Shown in pieces: positions 33,336 to 47,156 of a stretch of 64,000 bases of DNA. How positions within the stretch are numbered: position 1 is the stretch's first letter; each line of letters starts with the position of its first letter. The DNA is from Struthio camelus. Taxonomy: Eukaryota; Chordata; Aves; Struthioniformes; Struthionidae. The stretch is from contig NC_090982.1 of assembly GCF_040807025.1 (NCBI RefSeq), positions 89,715,463 to 89,779,462 on the forward strand, given 5' to 3'. Under the pieces are notes generated by a model, which made no database searches, was not told where the DNA came from, and saw nothing but the letters and a program-made list of their open reading frames with translations. Position numbers and translations under genes: made by a program.

Positions 33336-34378
33336 ATTGAATGAGGGGTAGAGCGTGGTTGTGCCAAAAATGTGGACACAGAAGGCTTCTGAAAGATTAA
33401 GCTCTAGGAGCTACTTAGTCTAACTTCCCTTTCACAGCAACCCAAGTGTCTTCATGGCTTCCAAAAGGGGAGTTGGGGGAAGCGGTATTTGTGGCTTGCC
33501 TGTGCTCGTTTGCTTTGCTTGTGTGTATATTAGATCTGCTTTTGTGCATATAAACGGGTTTGTCTTATGATTTTCTGCAGAGCTCTGATTTTTTTTTTTT
33601 TTTTGCTTTGCTTTATACTTTCGGAGGATGATGGATTTTACCGTGCCTCCATCAACAAGCGCTGGCTGACAAAGTTATAACGTCCCAGCGGAGACTCTTA
33701 GGCAAGACGGAGGAGTTCAGACACGCAGCCTGCCAGAAGAACGTCACCTGGGAGGGGTTGCTAGCCTTGAGCTATAGGCGCTGATGCATATGGCTCATTC
33801 TGGCAGACACGGAGGGGTTTTCTTTGGTGGCAGAAATTGTAGCTTGACTGTACACCCTATAGCGGCAGTATTTTTGTGTTTATAAATTGTGTTAATCTTA
33901 GGTATTCAGAACATCGGGGATCGACTACATGCTGCCATGAAGAACTACAGGCTACCGCGCTCAGACCTTTGTAAGTTACAGCGTGTCAAGAGCGGCCAGG
34001 AGAATCCAAATGCCAGTGGAAAGATTCTCTGCGTGGTCCTGCTGAAGAACTTCGGCTGTAGGAAGGTTGGCTGCATCCTCACTGGACTTGTGAGTAATAA
34101 GCCACAATTCATGGACCAGCCAAGGAGAGAGGGGAATAGTGGGCCCGTGGGTGCACCCTCGCTCTTGCAGACACAGACACTCTGGAGGTATAGGGATACA
34201 GGCAAGCAGGCCCACAAGTGGCCTCCACGTGCCTTTCGGTGTGGCTGCGGGTCCTCCACACAGCAGTGCCCAAGTGGACTTTGGGCCCAGCGGTACACAG
34301 AGAGCTCTGCAGCTCAGCAGGTGAGTGGAACTGGAGCGTGTTGAGGGCTGTTCCGGGCTGTCTGGATCCATCTGGTTC

Positions 34379-35192
34379 CATTCGCTGTCCCTCTGTCCAG
34401 CGCTCCATCTTTTTCTTTCTTTCCCCGTAGCTCTGTCCGATACCCCGTCCCTTTGTTTAGCTACTCAGTGCCCTGCCCAGTTCCCCATCCCTCTGGTACT
34501 CTTTGCATCCCTCTGTCAATATCTTCCTCCCTCCGACTGGCTCCCTATCGCTCTATCCAGCTCTCCATCATCCTTTTCCCCTCTCTGTCCCACTACCTGC
34601 CCGCTGTTCCTCTGTCCAGCTCCCCATCCCTCTGCTGCTCTTGTCTGTCTCTTTGTACCTTTCCAGCCTTCTCTCCCCCTCTCCAGCCTTCTCTTTCTAT
34701 TTCTGTCCCTCTGTTCAGCTCCCCATCCATCTATTTGTCTCCCTATCCCTCTTTTCCCCTGCTCTATCTCATCTCTCTGTCTGACTTCCCCTCCCTCTTT
34801 TTTTTCTCTCCACCTTTCTGGTTGGCTCTTCGTCCTTCTCACTCTCTTCCCATTGCTCTGACTGGCTCCCTTTCCCTCTCTTCCAGTCCCCGTTCCTCTG
34901 TCTGGTTCTCCACCCTTCTCTTTTGCTTCCCGTCCCTCTGTCTGCTTCCCCTTCCCTCCTTTCCTCTCTTTATTCTTCTGTCCACTTCTACATCCCTCTT
35001 TTTCTCTCTTCTGCTCCCTGGTCCTCTCTTCAGCCCTCCACCTGTCTGGCCCTCTGTCCTCTTTTTCTCTTCCTTTGTCCAGGGCCCTGACCCTGGGGCT
35101 AGGTCTCTATCCTTCTCTTTCTTTTTCCATCTGTCAGCCAAGCTCTCTATCCCTCTTTCCTTCTGTTCTGCTCCCTGTCCCTCTGTCCAGCT
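34379..35192. repeat. Pyrimidine-rich tract, unit 2, copy A
   Basis: Collinear with 8795-9608 at +25584, with no length change noticed despite the low complexity. Confidence 0.9.
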
Positions 35193-38100
35193 GAAGGTTC
35201 ATCATTCCTTTGTGTTTTGTCTGGTGTGGAAGGTGTCAAGAGGCAATTGGTGCTCGGCAGAGACGATCAGTAGCAACCAGAGGGTCCCATCAATCTGCCT
35301 GGTTCAGGTCATGTCAGATACCCCTGCAGTGACTCTGTGCAGAGGCATGGGGCTGCGGATGTGCAGTGGGGGAGCACTAATGGGCCAAAGATGCTGTGGG
35401 GGGATGTGGTAGACATTAGCATGTGGTAGAGATTAGCAGAGGCTCTGAGTATTCGGGTGTTAGGACAGGTGCAGGTAGGGCAGGGTGTGCTAGGGCAGTC
35501 TGGAGCTGCTGTTGTCCGTCTTACACGTCAGCGCAGTCTGCAGTTACTGTGTCTTGTCTGCCTGTGCGCAGACAGGGCTGCTGCGCGGTGCAGTTGGAGT
35601 CGTGATTGTGTCGCTGGCATTGAGCCCTGTTTTCTGACTTTATGCAAACTGTTGTCTTCCCTACATCAGCCTTACTCTGCTCCTCTTCCAGGAGCCTGTG
35701 CTCAGCTCTGCTTTCCAACACGCTGTCACGTCACAGGGATTTCCAGCACGGTCTGTCTAACTTGGGCCACATGCTAGGCAGCCTGAACGAGTGAAGCAAA
35801 ATCCTTCTTCTGTCATTGTCCAGGCCAGAGTCAGTTTCCCATCAGCTCAGTCTCCAGAGTTTGGAGTTTTTGGAGGCCTTAGTTTTTATCCTGCCTTGGC
35901 TGGACAGTGCTTTCTGAGAGTGTCCGTCAGCGGCACAGTTTCCCTGAGGAGGACCATCTACCGAAGGCTGGAGGTGGCCGAGTGCCTGAGCGAGCCTGAC
36001 TGTATGTGAGGGCTGCCGTGACATCCTTGCGATAAAACGGAGCCTGAGAGAGTGACTGGAGCAGTGTAGAGGGTCAGTCATAATTGTGGGAACAGTTACG
36101 GGCCTTGGACAAGGGAGTAGTTCTAGGAGGGCTGCGCAGTTGCCTGGCCTCTCAGTAACTGTTCTGGCTTCTTTGCAGGTGCTGAAGCATAGTCTGGCAG
36201 TCGAAGGAGCGGTGTCACAGCTGGGAGCTCTGCGGAGATCTGTGGTTGGCCATGAAGGTCGAGCTCTGACTTGCAGCGTGGACGCAGCTAAGTCTTGGGG
36301 CTGCACTGTGTGTGTGCAGGGCTGGGAGGTGGAAGGTGGTTGTCCCCTAGGTGGTTGCTGGAGTCACTGGCTGTGGATGTTTGCCCATGGAGCTGAGGGG
36401 ACCAAAAATATTAATTGTCTGTAATGGAGTTGAATAAGCGCTTGCAATGTTTCAGGTAGGTTCAGTGGAAGTGCAGCTTACTGCAGTCCTGTGGAGCGAT
36501 TCTTGCATGTGCTCACATTTGAATGGTGGCTAAGACCAAGCTTATAAACAGCAACTGTAACGTGATTCTGATGCATATCTTCCTGTTCTGCTGTACTTCT
36601 AAATGAAGGGGAAACTTCTTAAGCTGTGGGCAAAACTTGCAAGCTCATGTGTACTTTGGTGTGTCTTGCTTAAAGCTGAGGGTTTGGAGTTTTTCACTTG
36701 AGGTTTATTGTTTAGTTTGTTGTTGAGGGTCTGTCACTCAGGGGCTATGGTTTATTACTTTATTTTGTGGGGCTGTCTTTATCAGTCAGGGTTTACAGTT
36801 TGCTGACTTAGCGATCAGGGCGCAGGATTTAAAATCCAACCTCATCCGTAAATTTTAAAGCAACCACTTGGGTTCCAAGATTTGCAATTTGTCACATAGG
36901 GTTCAGGGCTTACGCCTTACTGATAAATGACAAGGGCTGAATCCTTAGATAATAAACTGTAAGCCCCGAAGCCTAAGCAGCAGGGTGCAAACCCTTCTCT
37001 GGGGTTCCTAACCTTCCCCTGTTCCCAGCGTTCAGCTTTGTGCACTGACCTGAGGTCTGGATTTGATAAGGCGCAGGCCCATCGCACTGAGAGTGGTGAT
37101 GTGACAGGTGAGGTGAGAGCTGTGAAAGTGTCTTGCAGGGCTCTAGTCTGGGGTAGGGCAGTAGTGCAGACAGGCAGGATCAGAGATCAAAGATCTTCTC
37201 ACCTGTCAGAGCTGAATCCTATCCCTGAAGGAAAAAGTAGAGGGGATAGGCTGTCAGCTACTCAGACGCCTGCCGCGTCAAGGGCAGCAGCAGGAGCTGA
37301 CCCTTCCCCAAAGGACCGACGAACGCTGGTGCGGAGATGACTCTTCAGGTGTCACAGGGTAAGGGGAAGCATGCTGGCACTGAGCTCCATGGCAAACTCC
37401 CTCCCAGGTGTTGCTTCTGCGCAGTAAAACAATAAACAGTTGCTTTACTCTTTGCACTCGTGTCTGTGGTTCCTGCCGTCGCTTTGCCTGAAGATGATGC
37501 CCAGGGGAGGAGGTTACACATTGTGTCTGGGATTGGGAGCTGGTCCCCACATCCTTTGTTCTTGGGGGTCCCTGCGGTTCCCAGGGACCCCAGTGCTGTT
37601 CACAGGGCTCGGGGTAACTTCCCTTGCATTGCCTCGACCCTTGGGGCTCTTGGTGGAGTTTCCCATTATCCTGGGGGCAGCCAGGGCTCCGCAGGGCAGT
37701 GTGAGGGCCCCAGACTGCTCCCAGATTTGCTTTCAGCACTCTGCAACGTCTCTCATGTGTCGGTGGCGGGGGCCTGTGCGCCTGGGGCTGGGAGACACTT
37801 TCCCTGGGGACAGGGGGAGCCTGCAGGCACCGTCCCGTCAGCCGCGCTGAGCCCTGTGACATGTCCTGCTGCCCCTTCGGTGTGCACTGAGACCCTGCAC
37901 TCGTACTTTGCTTTGCCCCACAGCCCTGCGTTTGCCCTCCGACGCCCTCAGGACCCCTCCGTTCACGTTCTGAGGTGCCCCCGATCCCTCTGTGTGCCCC
38001 GGGGCCCAGTGCTGGTTTTGCAGCACGCCACAAAGTTCTCTGCTGAGCTTTCTCCCCTGCCCAGGAGCTGTCCGGGTGCCTTCTGGCGCCTCCGGGCCCC

Positions 38101-38334
38101 GCAGAGTCCCTCCGTCTGCGCTGTCGTCGCCCGGTAACTTCCTTTTTTCCACTGTTCCTTTACGGCGGGGCTGGGAGTGGTGTCGGGAGGGCGGAGGGGT
38201 CCCAGGGGAGCCCTGCGGAGGGTCGCGGCGGTGCCGGGGATCGCGGGGCCGGGGGGCTCCGGGCTCCACGGCGGCTGCCGGGGACGGGACGGGATCGCCG
38301 CTGGGTCCAACCTCACGGAGCGCTGCTGCCCGCG

Positions 38335-38723
38335 GCATCCTGGGAGATGTAGTCTTCCGGCGCCGGGCGGCCATGCTGGTTTGGGAGTGCGGCATGCCGG
38401 GAGCAGTAGTCTTCCGGCACCGGGCTGCCGGGCGGCCAGGCTGTCTGCGGGGCGCGGCATGCCGGGAGCAGTAGTCTTCCGGCGCCGGGCTTCCGGGCGG
38501 CCATTTTAGTCTGCAGAGCATTCTGGGAGATGTATTCTTCCGGTACCGAGCTTCCGGGCGGCCATGTTGTTTTGGGGGCGCGGCATGCCGGGAGCAGTAG
38601 TCTTCCGGCGCCGGGCTGCCGGGCGGCCATTTTCATCTGCGGAGCATTCTGGGAGATGTAGTGTCCCAGCACCGAGCTTCCGGGCGGCCATTTTAATCTG
38701 TTAGGCATGCCGGGAGGCGTTGG
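38335..38723 (-). promoter_or_regulatory. Tandem ZNF143/ETS/YY1-type motif array, unit 2
   Basis: Seven copies collinear with those in unit 1. Unlike the NRF1 minisatellite, this array keeps the same copy number in all complete units. Confidence 0.7.
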
Positions 38724-39432
38724 CTTCCCTTGCTGGGTTTCTGGGAGATCATGTTGTGCCTGTCGAGGTGGCAGGAGGTGCAGCTGTCAACAGGGTTCCC
38801 ACCCGCTGGCCACGTCGTGCTCTGTGGCAGCCAGGAGCTGCCGTTCCAGGTGCCTGTGCCTCCTCAGCACTGCAGCAGTGGGCCAGTGTGTCTGTTCCTT
38901 ACTTGTCATGTCATGGGGGAAGGACTATATGCTGCCGTGAAGAACTACGGGCTGCTGCCCTCAGACCTCTGTCAGTTATCGCGTGTCAGGAGCGGCCAGG
39001 AGAATCCAAATGCCAGCGGAAAGGTTCTCTGCCCGGTCCCGAAGAGGAGCCTTCGGCCGTAGGAAGGTTGGCAGCGTCCTTACCGTGACCCGTGAGCCAC
39101 GCTTCGTGGACCAGCAAAGGAGAGGGGGGAGTAGCGCCTGGTAGCCCAGTCGCTATGGCATCGCTGGCGCTAGCAGGCCCGCGAGGTCTGTGTGAAGCCT
39201 CACCTGCCTGTCTGGAGCTTTATTTTGGTCTGTTTACCCGGAGTAACCGGCGAGGCCTAAAATGAGAATTTAGGATGGCTAGATGGGTTACCTGTGACCC
39301 GACCTGTCCTCGCCTTGCTTTGCTGCCTAGCAGCAAGCAATAACGGGAACTTGGGACCCCAGAATAAAAACTGTTGCAGTGCTTAAGGGAGGACCTGCGT
39401 TTGCCCAGGTTAGGGAACCGTAATGAAAGCTT

Positions 39433-39455
39433 GGGGGGGGGGGGCGGGAGGGGGG
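39433..39455 (+). other. G12 run, unit 2
   Basis: Same run, still exactly twelve G (39433-39444). Confidence 0.5.
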
Positions 39456-39513
39456 AGAGGAAGCTCCAAAACAGGAACCTCCCGGTGACCTTGGTGGTTT
39501 GATTCATTTGCAG

Positions 39514-39597
39514 AATAGTGTTCCGAGGGCCAGCAACCTGAGGAGGAGCCGCTCGACCCGTTTTGTTGATTTCGGTGATGCTGTTTTAAGGAAGCAC
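39514..39597 (+). other. Candidate 84 bp exon, unit 2
   Basis: Same sequence and borders as in unit 1 at +25584. Confidence 0.4.
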
Positions 39598-39971
39598 GTA
39601 AGTACAGAAGAGCTCTGGGAGGGTTTTCAAACAAGACGGGGAAGAGCGTGGGAAAGCTAGGTGCCGTGAGTACGGAAGTTGTTAAGGGCTTAGAGAATTT
39701 GGGGGGTTAAGCGTGCGCACGTGACGGTCTGAAAGGGGCTGATGCACAAGCAGTAGTAAAAGGGCGTGACGGAGTGCAAGGTTCCTCCCCGGTGTGGGCC
39801 CGTGCGTGCGCCCTCGCTCTCGCGGACGCAGGCGCTCTGGAGGCGCAGGGATTCGGGCAAGCAGGCCCACAGGCGGACTTGGGGAAAACGGTGTGCAGAG
39901 CGCTCGGCGGGTGAGCGGGGCTGGAGCGGGTCGAGGGCTGTCCCGGGCGGGCTGCCTGGGTCCATCCGGTT

Positions 39972-40440
39972 CTGCTCCCTGTCCCTCTGTCCAGCTCTCC
40001 ATCTTTCTCTTTCTTTCCCCATAGCTCTGTCCGGTGCCCCATCCCTTTGTTTAACTACTCGTTGCTCTGCCCAGCTCCCCATCCCTCTTGTACTCTTCCC
40101 GTCCCTCTGTCAATACCTGCTTCCCTCTGTCTGCTTCTCCATCCCTCTGACTGGCTCCCTATCGCTCTGTCCAGCTCTTCGTCGTCCTCTTTCTCTCCCG
40201 ATCCCACTACCTGCCTGCTGTCCCTCTGCCTGGCTCCCCATCCCTCCACCACCCCCCCCAACTGCTCTGTCTATCTGCCTCTTCGTACCTCTCTTTGCCC
40301 CTTCAGCCCTCCATCCACCTCTCCAGTCTTCTCTGTTTCCATCCCTCTGTTCAGCTCCTCATCCATCTATTTGCCGCCTCCTTATCCCTCTTTTCCCCTG
40401 TACCATCCCATCTCTCTGTCCGACTTCCCCTCTCTCTTTT
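39972..40440. repeat. Pyrimidine-rich tract, unit 2/3 border, copy A'
   Basis: Collinear with 14388-14856 at +25584. Confidence 0.9.
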
Positions 40441-43400
40441 GGGGGGTTTAGTACCTGTTTTAGCAGACAATCGCGTGTCCCTTTAGGCCCCAGGAAGCAG
40501 AAAGTTCTGACCTGACAGCAAAGTATTTGGTCTTTTTAACGCTCTTGCGGCTGAAGGTGACTCCTAATGAAAAGCAATGAGAATTCTGAGGATTCACTGG
40601 AAACGTAAAAGACAGTATCTGCCCTTTTTAAAAGGCTGTGTGCTTCCGCTAATAATACCTGTAGTAATCAAGCCACTAGATTTTTCTGACAATAAGAGCC
40701 TTTAAGCTGCGATCGCTACTCGAAAAGTCCAGATATTTTAGAAACTGAACGAGCCTTCTGAGCTTGCTGACTGCAGTACCTCGAAAGATGATCAGAGTGC
40801 TGATGTTTTCATGCTTTAGTGTGGTAGAGATGCTCTGTGCAAACATCCCTTGTGTTTAATCTTCAAAACTGCGCAGACTGTCACGGAGCTCTCTTTTGAC
40901 TATCTACTTTGCGTAACAAACAGAAAGGCAGGAGGTTGACAGTGCTAAATGAGTAAGGTCATTGCTTGTTTAGGGGTTGCAAATTTTATGGAATTTTGTC
41001 CTTTTAAATCTCATCTAGAATATGCTTGCAAAAAATCCCTGGGAAGAAAACAAGGAGTATAAGCAGCTTTTGAATATTATTAGCAATACTTACACGTTCT
41101 GGATGGGTTCTTAGGGTCCCCCATGGTCTTCTGCCCTCCCCATTACCCCCAAATTTACCCATTTTGCAGTGTTTTGGCACTTATTTTGCTCTTTCTTGTC
41201 CCGAAGCAGGTCAGGGTTTGGTGTGGACAGAGGGGGGAAGGAGCCAGCTGTGGGTAAATGGGCCCTGGATGGCATCGCGGGGACACGGCGAATCCTGGCA
41301 CAGCCCATCTTCAGCACGGGGAGAGGCCGGAGTGCTGCCGTGATGAGTGCTGAGAAAGGTACCTCTCTTTGGATTATGTGCACCCCAGAGCCCACCTTCT
41401 GGCCTTTCATTCTCCCCCGATCCCTCCTGTCAAGTATTTGTGCTCTGCGGATGCCTGAGTTTGGCTTTTTGTGACTTGTAGGTTCCTCCGCTGAGGTTCT
41501 TTTTGCCCCTGAGGTCCTCCCTTTCACCATCTTGTCCCCACAGAACCCTGAATTGTTTCTTCTCCCTCGCCCAGCCCACAACATCCCTTCCTTTTCCTTT
41601 TCTTTTTTGCTGCCCCTCGATCCTTCCTTTTGCAATTTTGCACCACCAGTTCACTCTGTTAAGCTCTTCTCTCTTTTGGGCTTTTTGCACCCCCCACCCC
41701 CCACCCCCTTTGTAAAGCTTTTTTTGTGCCGCTTACAAGCTTCTGGCTTTTTTTCCCCTGAGAAGCCTTCCTTCTGGCTTTGTGTGTCAGCACCCTCCCC
41801 TTTTTGAATAAAGCAGAGATTAAAGGCAAACTCGGTATCTCTTTATGCAGCTGCAACCCTTTGGAGGGGAAGCAAATACGTTATTGTGGTTTGTAGTATT
41901 TCTGGGCTAACTCTGGGGAAATCCTCATCACAGTTTGGATTTTTTGTTGTTGTTTCTATAAGTTCGTTGCTTTGAAAGTTTGAAACTAGTATTCGTTTGG
42001 CTTACTGCCTTACTGTCATAACTGAGCGTAAAGCAGAGATTGTGTTGCCATTGCATATGACCTCCCTCATATGGTGCTTGCGTTCATATACGTGTGTTCT
42101 CCCCAGGAGTACTCTTGCCTTTTCCTTTCCTTTAGTAAACAAACGCCTTTCTGAGCCAATACCGAGCAACACGGTGGATGTGCTTCTAGCGCTAACGTCG
42201 CGTCGCAGGAGGCAGCTGAGAGCAGTCGATAAGCCGGTGCTCTAGACATGCAAAGGCAGGAAGAAGCGGACTAGCTATTGAGCTTCCCTCGAGAGCAGAG
42301 GAAGAGGAGAAGAAACCCAGGGGGCGGTCATACGCCCGCTGACGATTCCGGAGGCTTTGCCTTGCAATGCGTTTCTCCTGGTAGGCGGCAGCACTCATTG
42401 CCCGTGGCGGGTAAGGGCCGGAACCACCTTGCGCTGAGGGCTCAGCAGAACCAGAGAGGCGAGGGTGTCCCTGGGGTGGCTGCGGGTGCCTGGATTTCTC
42501 CGGCCCACCTCAAGGCATGCGTTGCGGGGAGAAAAGGGTGCGGGCTTTCAGGGGCCTGGCAGTGCTCTGCTCCGTGCGGGCACAGGGCAGGGTCTGCCCT
42601 GAACACATGTTTGCCTCTCCCTGTCTTTGTTTTAATTCCTGCCTTTAGGGCTGAGGTTCCTCCCCAGAGCAGACTTGTACGTGTGCCCTCGCTCGTGTAG
42701 ATGCAGATGGCCTGGAGGTGTGGGGAGGCAGGCTGTCCCGCGAGAAGGACTTTTGCGCGGCGTCCCGGGGAGGATAGCTGTGATGTACCTCGTGCACCCA
42801 AGGGTGTTGGTAAGCGACAAGATAACAAGTGGCTGTTTCCTGGTCACTCCCCTCACTAGAGAAAAATCGATTTACAGATTGGCTTTCACATGGAGAGAGA
42901 AACAGTACACCTTTCCTCAGGTCTGGTTGGGGTTTCACAGTGTGCCTGCACTAACACGTGGTCGTTGTCAGAGACGGTTTAGACGGGTTGCCTGCAGAGA
43001 GGTAGGAAAGGCATTACCTTTCGTGGACAGTGCTGTGGTGGGCAGAGCTACGGACGAAGAGGTGTGAGAGCGAGGTGCCTGAGCCTTAAAACTGACTGGA
43101 AGGGACAGGATTCAAGGCCGGTTGGTGCACAGCACACAGCGCAACGCCAGGCTCATTATAAAGGTACTGTAATTGGGGAAACGGCCCGCTGACAGAAGAA
43201 GAAAGGTTAAAGCTCTGTGTGAAATAAAGGGTCCTTCCCATCAGTGCTGAGGAAGAGGGTCGCGTTTCTTAGAGCAGCATATCCGTCGTTTTTCTGGTAG
43301 CAGCAGAGCACCGCAGTGGGAGGTTCTGGAAGAGTCAGGAGCAGAACTGGCAGGAGGCTCTTTTCCCTGTCCGGATGGAAAAACGGCTGTAAGCACGCTT

Positions 43401-43714
43401 GCCAGAAACCGAGGAGGCCGAGGACGAGGCCCGGCTGGGGCCCTTGCCTTGGGCCCTGACTGCGGGCACCCGGCGCGCCCTGCCACCCGAGGCCTGCTCG
43501 CCCCAGGCGCGACTGCCACCGCCACCACCCCTCGGCGCTGCTGCGCCCCGGTGCTGCACCGCCGCCGAGACACGGGGTGCTCGTGAGGTCCCCGCCACCG
43601 TCTCCTCCTGCAGGACACAGGTGCCCGGGGGGAGGGTACGAAAGGGTCGGGGCGGCCCGACCGGAGGGTGCGGGGAGCGGCGGCGGCCGCTGCCGGCCTA
43701 GGCCAGCGGGGTCG

Positions 43715-46700
43715 CGCATGCGCACTGGATCAGACCGGCTCGCGGCTGCGGCAAGCGGAGTGGCGCATGCGCATTGGGGGGGCGACCCGCTTACTCCCTG
43801 CTGCCCTCAAGTGACTACGAACCGGTACTGCAGGCAGGGGATTAACGCATGCGCACTGCTCCAGATGTGCTCCATGCTGCCCTCGGGTGATGCCACCCCA
43901 ATAGTGCAGCCAGCCGACGAACGCATGCGTCCTGGACGCATCGGTTCCTTGGTGCCCCTCGAGCGATGAAAGCCTGCCAGCCAACCAGCCGCCTCGCGCA
44001 TGCGCGCCGCCCCGACACTGCTCCCTGCGGCCCTCAGCTACGAACAGCGTAGTACTGCAGGCAGCCGCAGCGCGCAGGCGCACTTGCTCGGCGTGGCTCG
44101 CTGGTGCCCTCGGCTGGCCAGAAATCGGTACTGCAGCCCGAAAAATCAGTACTGCAGCCGAAGCGGGGCGCAGGCGCAGTGGTTTCGGCGTGGCTCGTTG
44201 GTGCCCTCGGCTGGCCAGAAATCGGTACTGCAGGCGAAGCGGGGCGCATGCGCAGTGGTTTCGGCGTGGCTCGTTGGTGCCCTCGGCTGGCCAGAAATCG
44301 GTACTGCAGGCGAAGCGGGGCGCAGGCGCAGTGGTTTCGGCGTGGCTCGTTGGTGCCCTCGGCTGGCCAGAAATCGGTACTGCAAGCGAAGCGGGGCGCA
44401 TGCGCACTGGGTTTCGGCGTGGCTCGTTGGTGCCCTCGGCTGGCCAGAAATCGGTACTGCAGGTGAAGCGGGGCGCAGGCGCAGTGGTTTCGGCGTGGCT
44501 CGTGGGTGCCCTCGGCTGGCCAGAAATCGGTACTGCAGGCGAAGCGGGGCGCAGGCGCAGTGGTTTCGGCGTGGCTCGTGGGTGCCCTCGGCTGGCCAGA
44601 AATCGGTACTGCAGGTGAAGCGGGGCGCAGGCGCAGTGGTTTCGGCGTGGCTCGTTGGTGCCCTCGGCTGGCCAGAAATCGGTCCTGCAGGCGAAGCGGG
44701 GCGCATGCGCAGTGGTTTCGGCGTGGCTCGTTGGTGCCCTCGGCTGGCCAGAAATCGGTACTGCAGGCGAAGCGGGGCGCATGCGCAGTGGTTTCGGCGT
44801 GGCTCGTTGGTGCCCTCGGCTGGCGAAAAATCGGTACTGCAGGCGAAGCGGGGCGCATGCGCAGTGGTTTCGGCGTGGCTCGTTGGTGCCCTCGGCTGGC
44901 CAGAAATCGGTACTGCAGGCGAAGCGGGGCGCATGCGCAGTGGTTTCGGCGTGGCTCGTGGGTGCCCTCGGCTGGCCAGAAATCGGTACTGCAGGCGAAG
45001 CGGGGCGCATGCGCACTGGGTTTCGGCGTGGCTCGTTGGTGCCCTCGGCTGGCCAGAAATCGGTACTGCAGGTGAAGCGGGGCGCATGCGCAGTGGTTTC
45101 GGCGTGGCTCGTGGGTGCCCTCGGCTGGCCAGAAATCGGTACTGCAGGCGAAGCGGGGCGCAGGCGCAGTGGTTTCGGCGTGGCTCGTTGGTGCCCTCGG
45201 CTGGCCAGAAATCGGTACTGCAGGCGAAGCGGGGCGCAGGCGCAGTGGTTTCGGCGTGGCTCGTTGGTGCCCTCGGCTGGCCAGAAATCGGTACTGCAGG
45301 CGAAGCGGGGCGCAGGCGCAGTGGTTTCGGCGTGGCTCGTTGGTGCCCTCGGCTGGCGAGAAATCGGTACTGCAGGCGAAGCGGGGTGCATGCGCAGTGG
45401 TTTCGGCGTGGCTCGTTGGTGCCCTCGGCTGGCCAGAAATCGGTACTGCAGGCGAAGCGGGGCGCAGGCGCAGTGGTTTCGGCGTGGCTCGTTGGTGCCC
45501 TCGGCTGGCCAGAAATCGGTACTGCAGGCGAAGCGGGGCGCAGGCGCAGTGGTTTCGGCGTGACCCGTGGGTGCCCTCGGCTGGCCAGAAATCGGTACTG
45601 CAGGCGAAGCGGGGCGCATGCGCACTGGGTTTCGGCGTGGCTCGTTGGTGCCCTCGGCTGGCCAGAAATCGGTACTGCAGGCGAAGCGGGGCGCAGGCGC
45701 AGTGGTTTCGGCGTGGCTCGTTGGTGCCCTCGGCTGGCCAGAAATCGGTACTGCAGGCGAAGCGGGGCGCAGGCGCAGTGGTTTCGGCCTGACTCGTGGG
45801 TGCCCTCGGCTGGCCAGAAATCGGTCCTGCAGGCGAAGCGGGGCGCAGGCGCAGTGGTTTCGGCGTGGCTCGTTGGTGCCCTCGGCTGGCCAGAAATCGG
45901 TACTGCAGGCGAAGCGGGGCGCAGGCGCAGTGGTTTCGGCGTGACCCGTGGGTGCCCTCGGCTGGCCAGAAATCGGTACTGCAGGCGAAGCGGGGCGCAG
46001 GCGCAGTGGTTTCGGCGTGGCTCGTTGGTGCCCTCGGCTGGCCAGAAATCGGTACTGCAGGCGAAGCGGGGCGCATGCGCAGTGGTTTCGGCGTGGCTCG
46101 TTGGTGCCCTCGGCTGGCCAGAAATCGGTACTGCAGGCGAAGCGGGGCGCATGCGCAGTGGTTTCGGCGTGGCTCGTTGGTGCCCTCGGCTGGCCAGAAA
46201 TCGGTACTGCAGGCGAAGCGGGGCGCATGCGCACTGGGTTTCGGCGTGGCTCGTTGGTGCCCTCGGCTGGCCAGAAATCGGTACTGCAGCCCGAAAAAAC
46301 GGTCCTGCAGGCGAAGCGGGGCGCATGCGCACTGGGTTTCGGCGTGGCTCGTGGGTGCCCTCGGCTGGCCAGAAATCGGTACTGCAGGCGAAGCGGGGCG
46401 CAGGCGCAGTGGTTTCGGCGTGGCTCGTTGGTGCCCTCGGCTGGCCAGAAATCGGTACTGCAGGCGAAGCGGGGCGCAGGCGCAGTGGTTTCGGCGTGGC
46501 TCGTTGGTGCCCTCGGCTGGCCAGAAATCGGTCCTGCAGGCGAAGCGGGGCGCATGCGCAGTGGTTTCGGCGTGGCTCGTGGGGGCCCTCGGCTGGCCAG
46601 AAATCGGTACTGCAGGCGAAGCGGGGCGCATGCGCAGTGGTTTCGGCGTGGCTCGTTGGTGCCCTCGGCTGGCCAAAAATCGGTACTGCAGGCGAAGCGG

Positions 46701-47050
46701 GGCGCAGGCGCAGTGGTTTCGGCGTGGCTCGTTGGTGCCCTCGGCTGGCCAGAAATCGGTCCTGCAGGCGAAGCGGGGCGCAGGCGCAGTGGTTTCGGCG
46801 TGGCTCGTTGGTGCCCTCGGCTGGCCAGAAATCGGTACTGCAGGCGAAGCGGGGCGCAGGCGCAGTGGTTTCGGCGTGGCGAAGCGGGGCGCAGGTGCAC
46901 TTGCTCGTCGGCGCTCGTTCGTGCCCTCGGCTGGCGAAAAGTGGGTACTGCAGGCGAAGCGGGGCGCATGCGCGGTGCTCGAGAGCCGGGCCCCCCGCGC
47001 TCCCGCGCCCCGTTCGCGATCGGCGCATGCGCGGAGGGCGGCGCATGCGC
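43715..47050. repeat. NRF1-site minisatellite, unit 3 (~35 copies)
   Basis: The uniform part spans 44159-46877, about 35 copies. Only one internal copy carries the 21 bp insert (at 46288). The order of marker variants on the left side follows that of units 2 and 4: GGCGAGAAAT at 45358, GTGACCCGTGGG near 45560 and the insert at 46288. The distance between the first and last of these markers, 930 bp, equals that in unit 2 (19851 to 20781), so the arrays descend from one patterned ancestor. Confidence 0.95.
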
Positions 47051-47066
47051 GGCGGCGGGCAGCAGC
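47017..47066 (+). promoter_or_regulatory. Proximal NRF1 promoter, unit 3
   Basis: Same paired palindromes (47023-47032 and 47041-47050) before the ATG at 47067. About 35 uniform NRF1-site copies lie upstream. Confidence 0.6.
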
Positions 47067-47156
47067 ATGGCGGCGCGCGGGGACGGAGTTTTCGCTGGGG
47101 CGGCGGCGGGTGCGGGCCGAGGCCGCCCGGAGTCGGAGATCTGGGGGCCCCGGTGA
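47067..47156 (+). CDS. Candidate first coding exon, unit 3
   Basis: Identical in protein to the unit 1 and 2 versions. Alternative donors are at 47153 and 47492. The downstream GC-rich segment carries the private A-to-G change at 47290. Confidence 0.3.
   Translation: MAARGDGVFAGAAAGAGRGRPESEIWGPR

Larger units (their letters stand above)
14801..40384. repeat. Macrosatellite unit 2 (25.6 kb, expanded minisatellite)
   Basis: Direct tandem copy of unit 1. It is 10,784 bp longer, and all of the extra length lies in the minisatellite between 18575 and 29849. Outside that block it is collinear with unit 1, first at +14800 and then at +25584. One substitution seems private to this unit, A at 17097 where the others have G. 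Stretches not listed separately here hold the same content as their unit 1 counterparts. Confidence 0.97.
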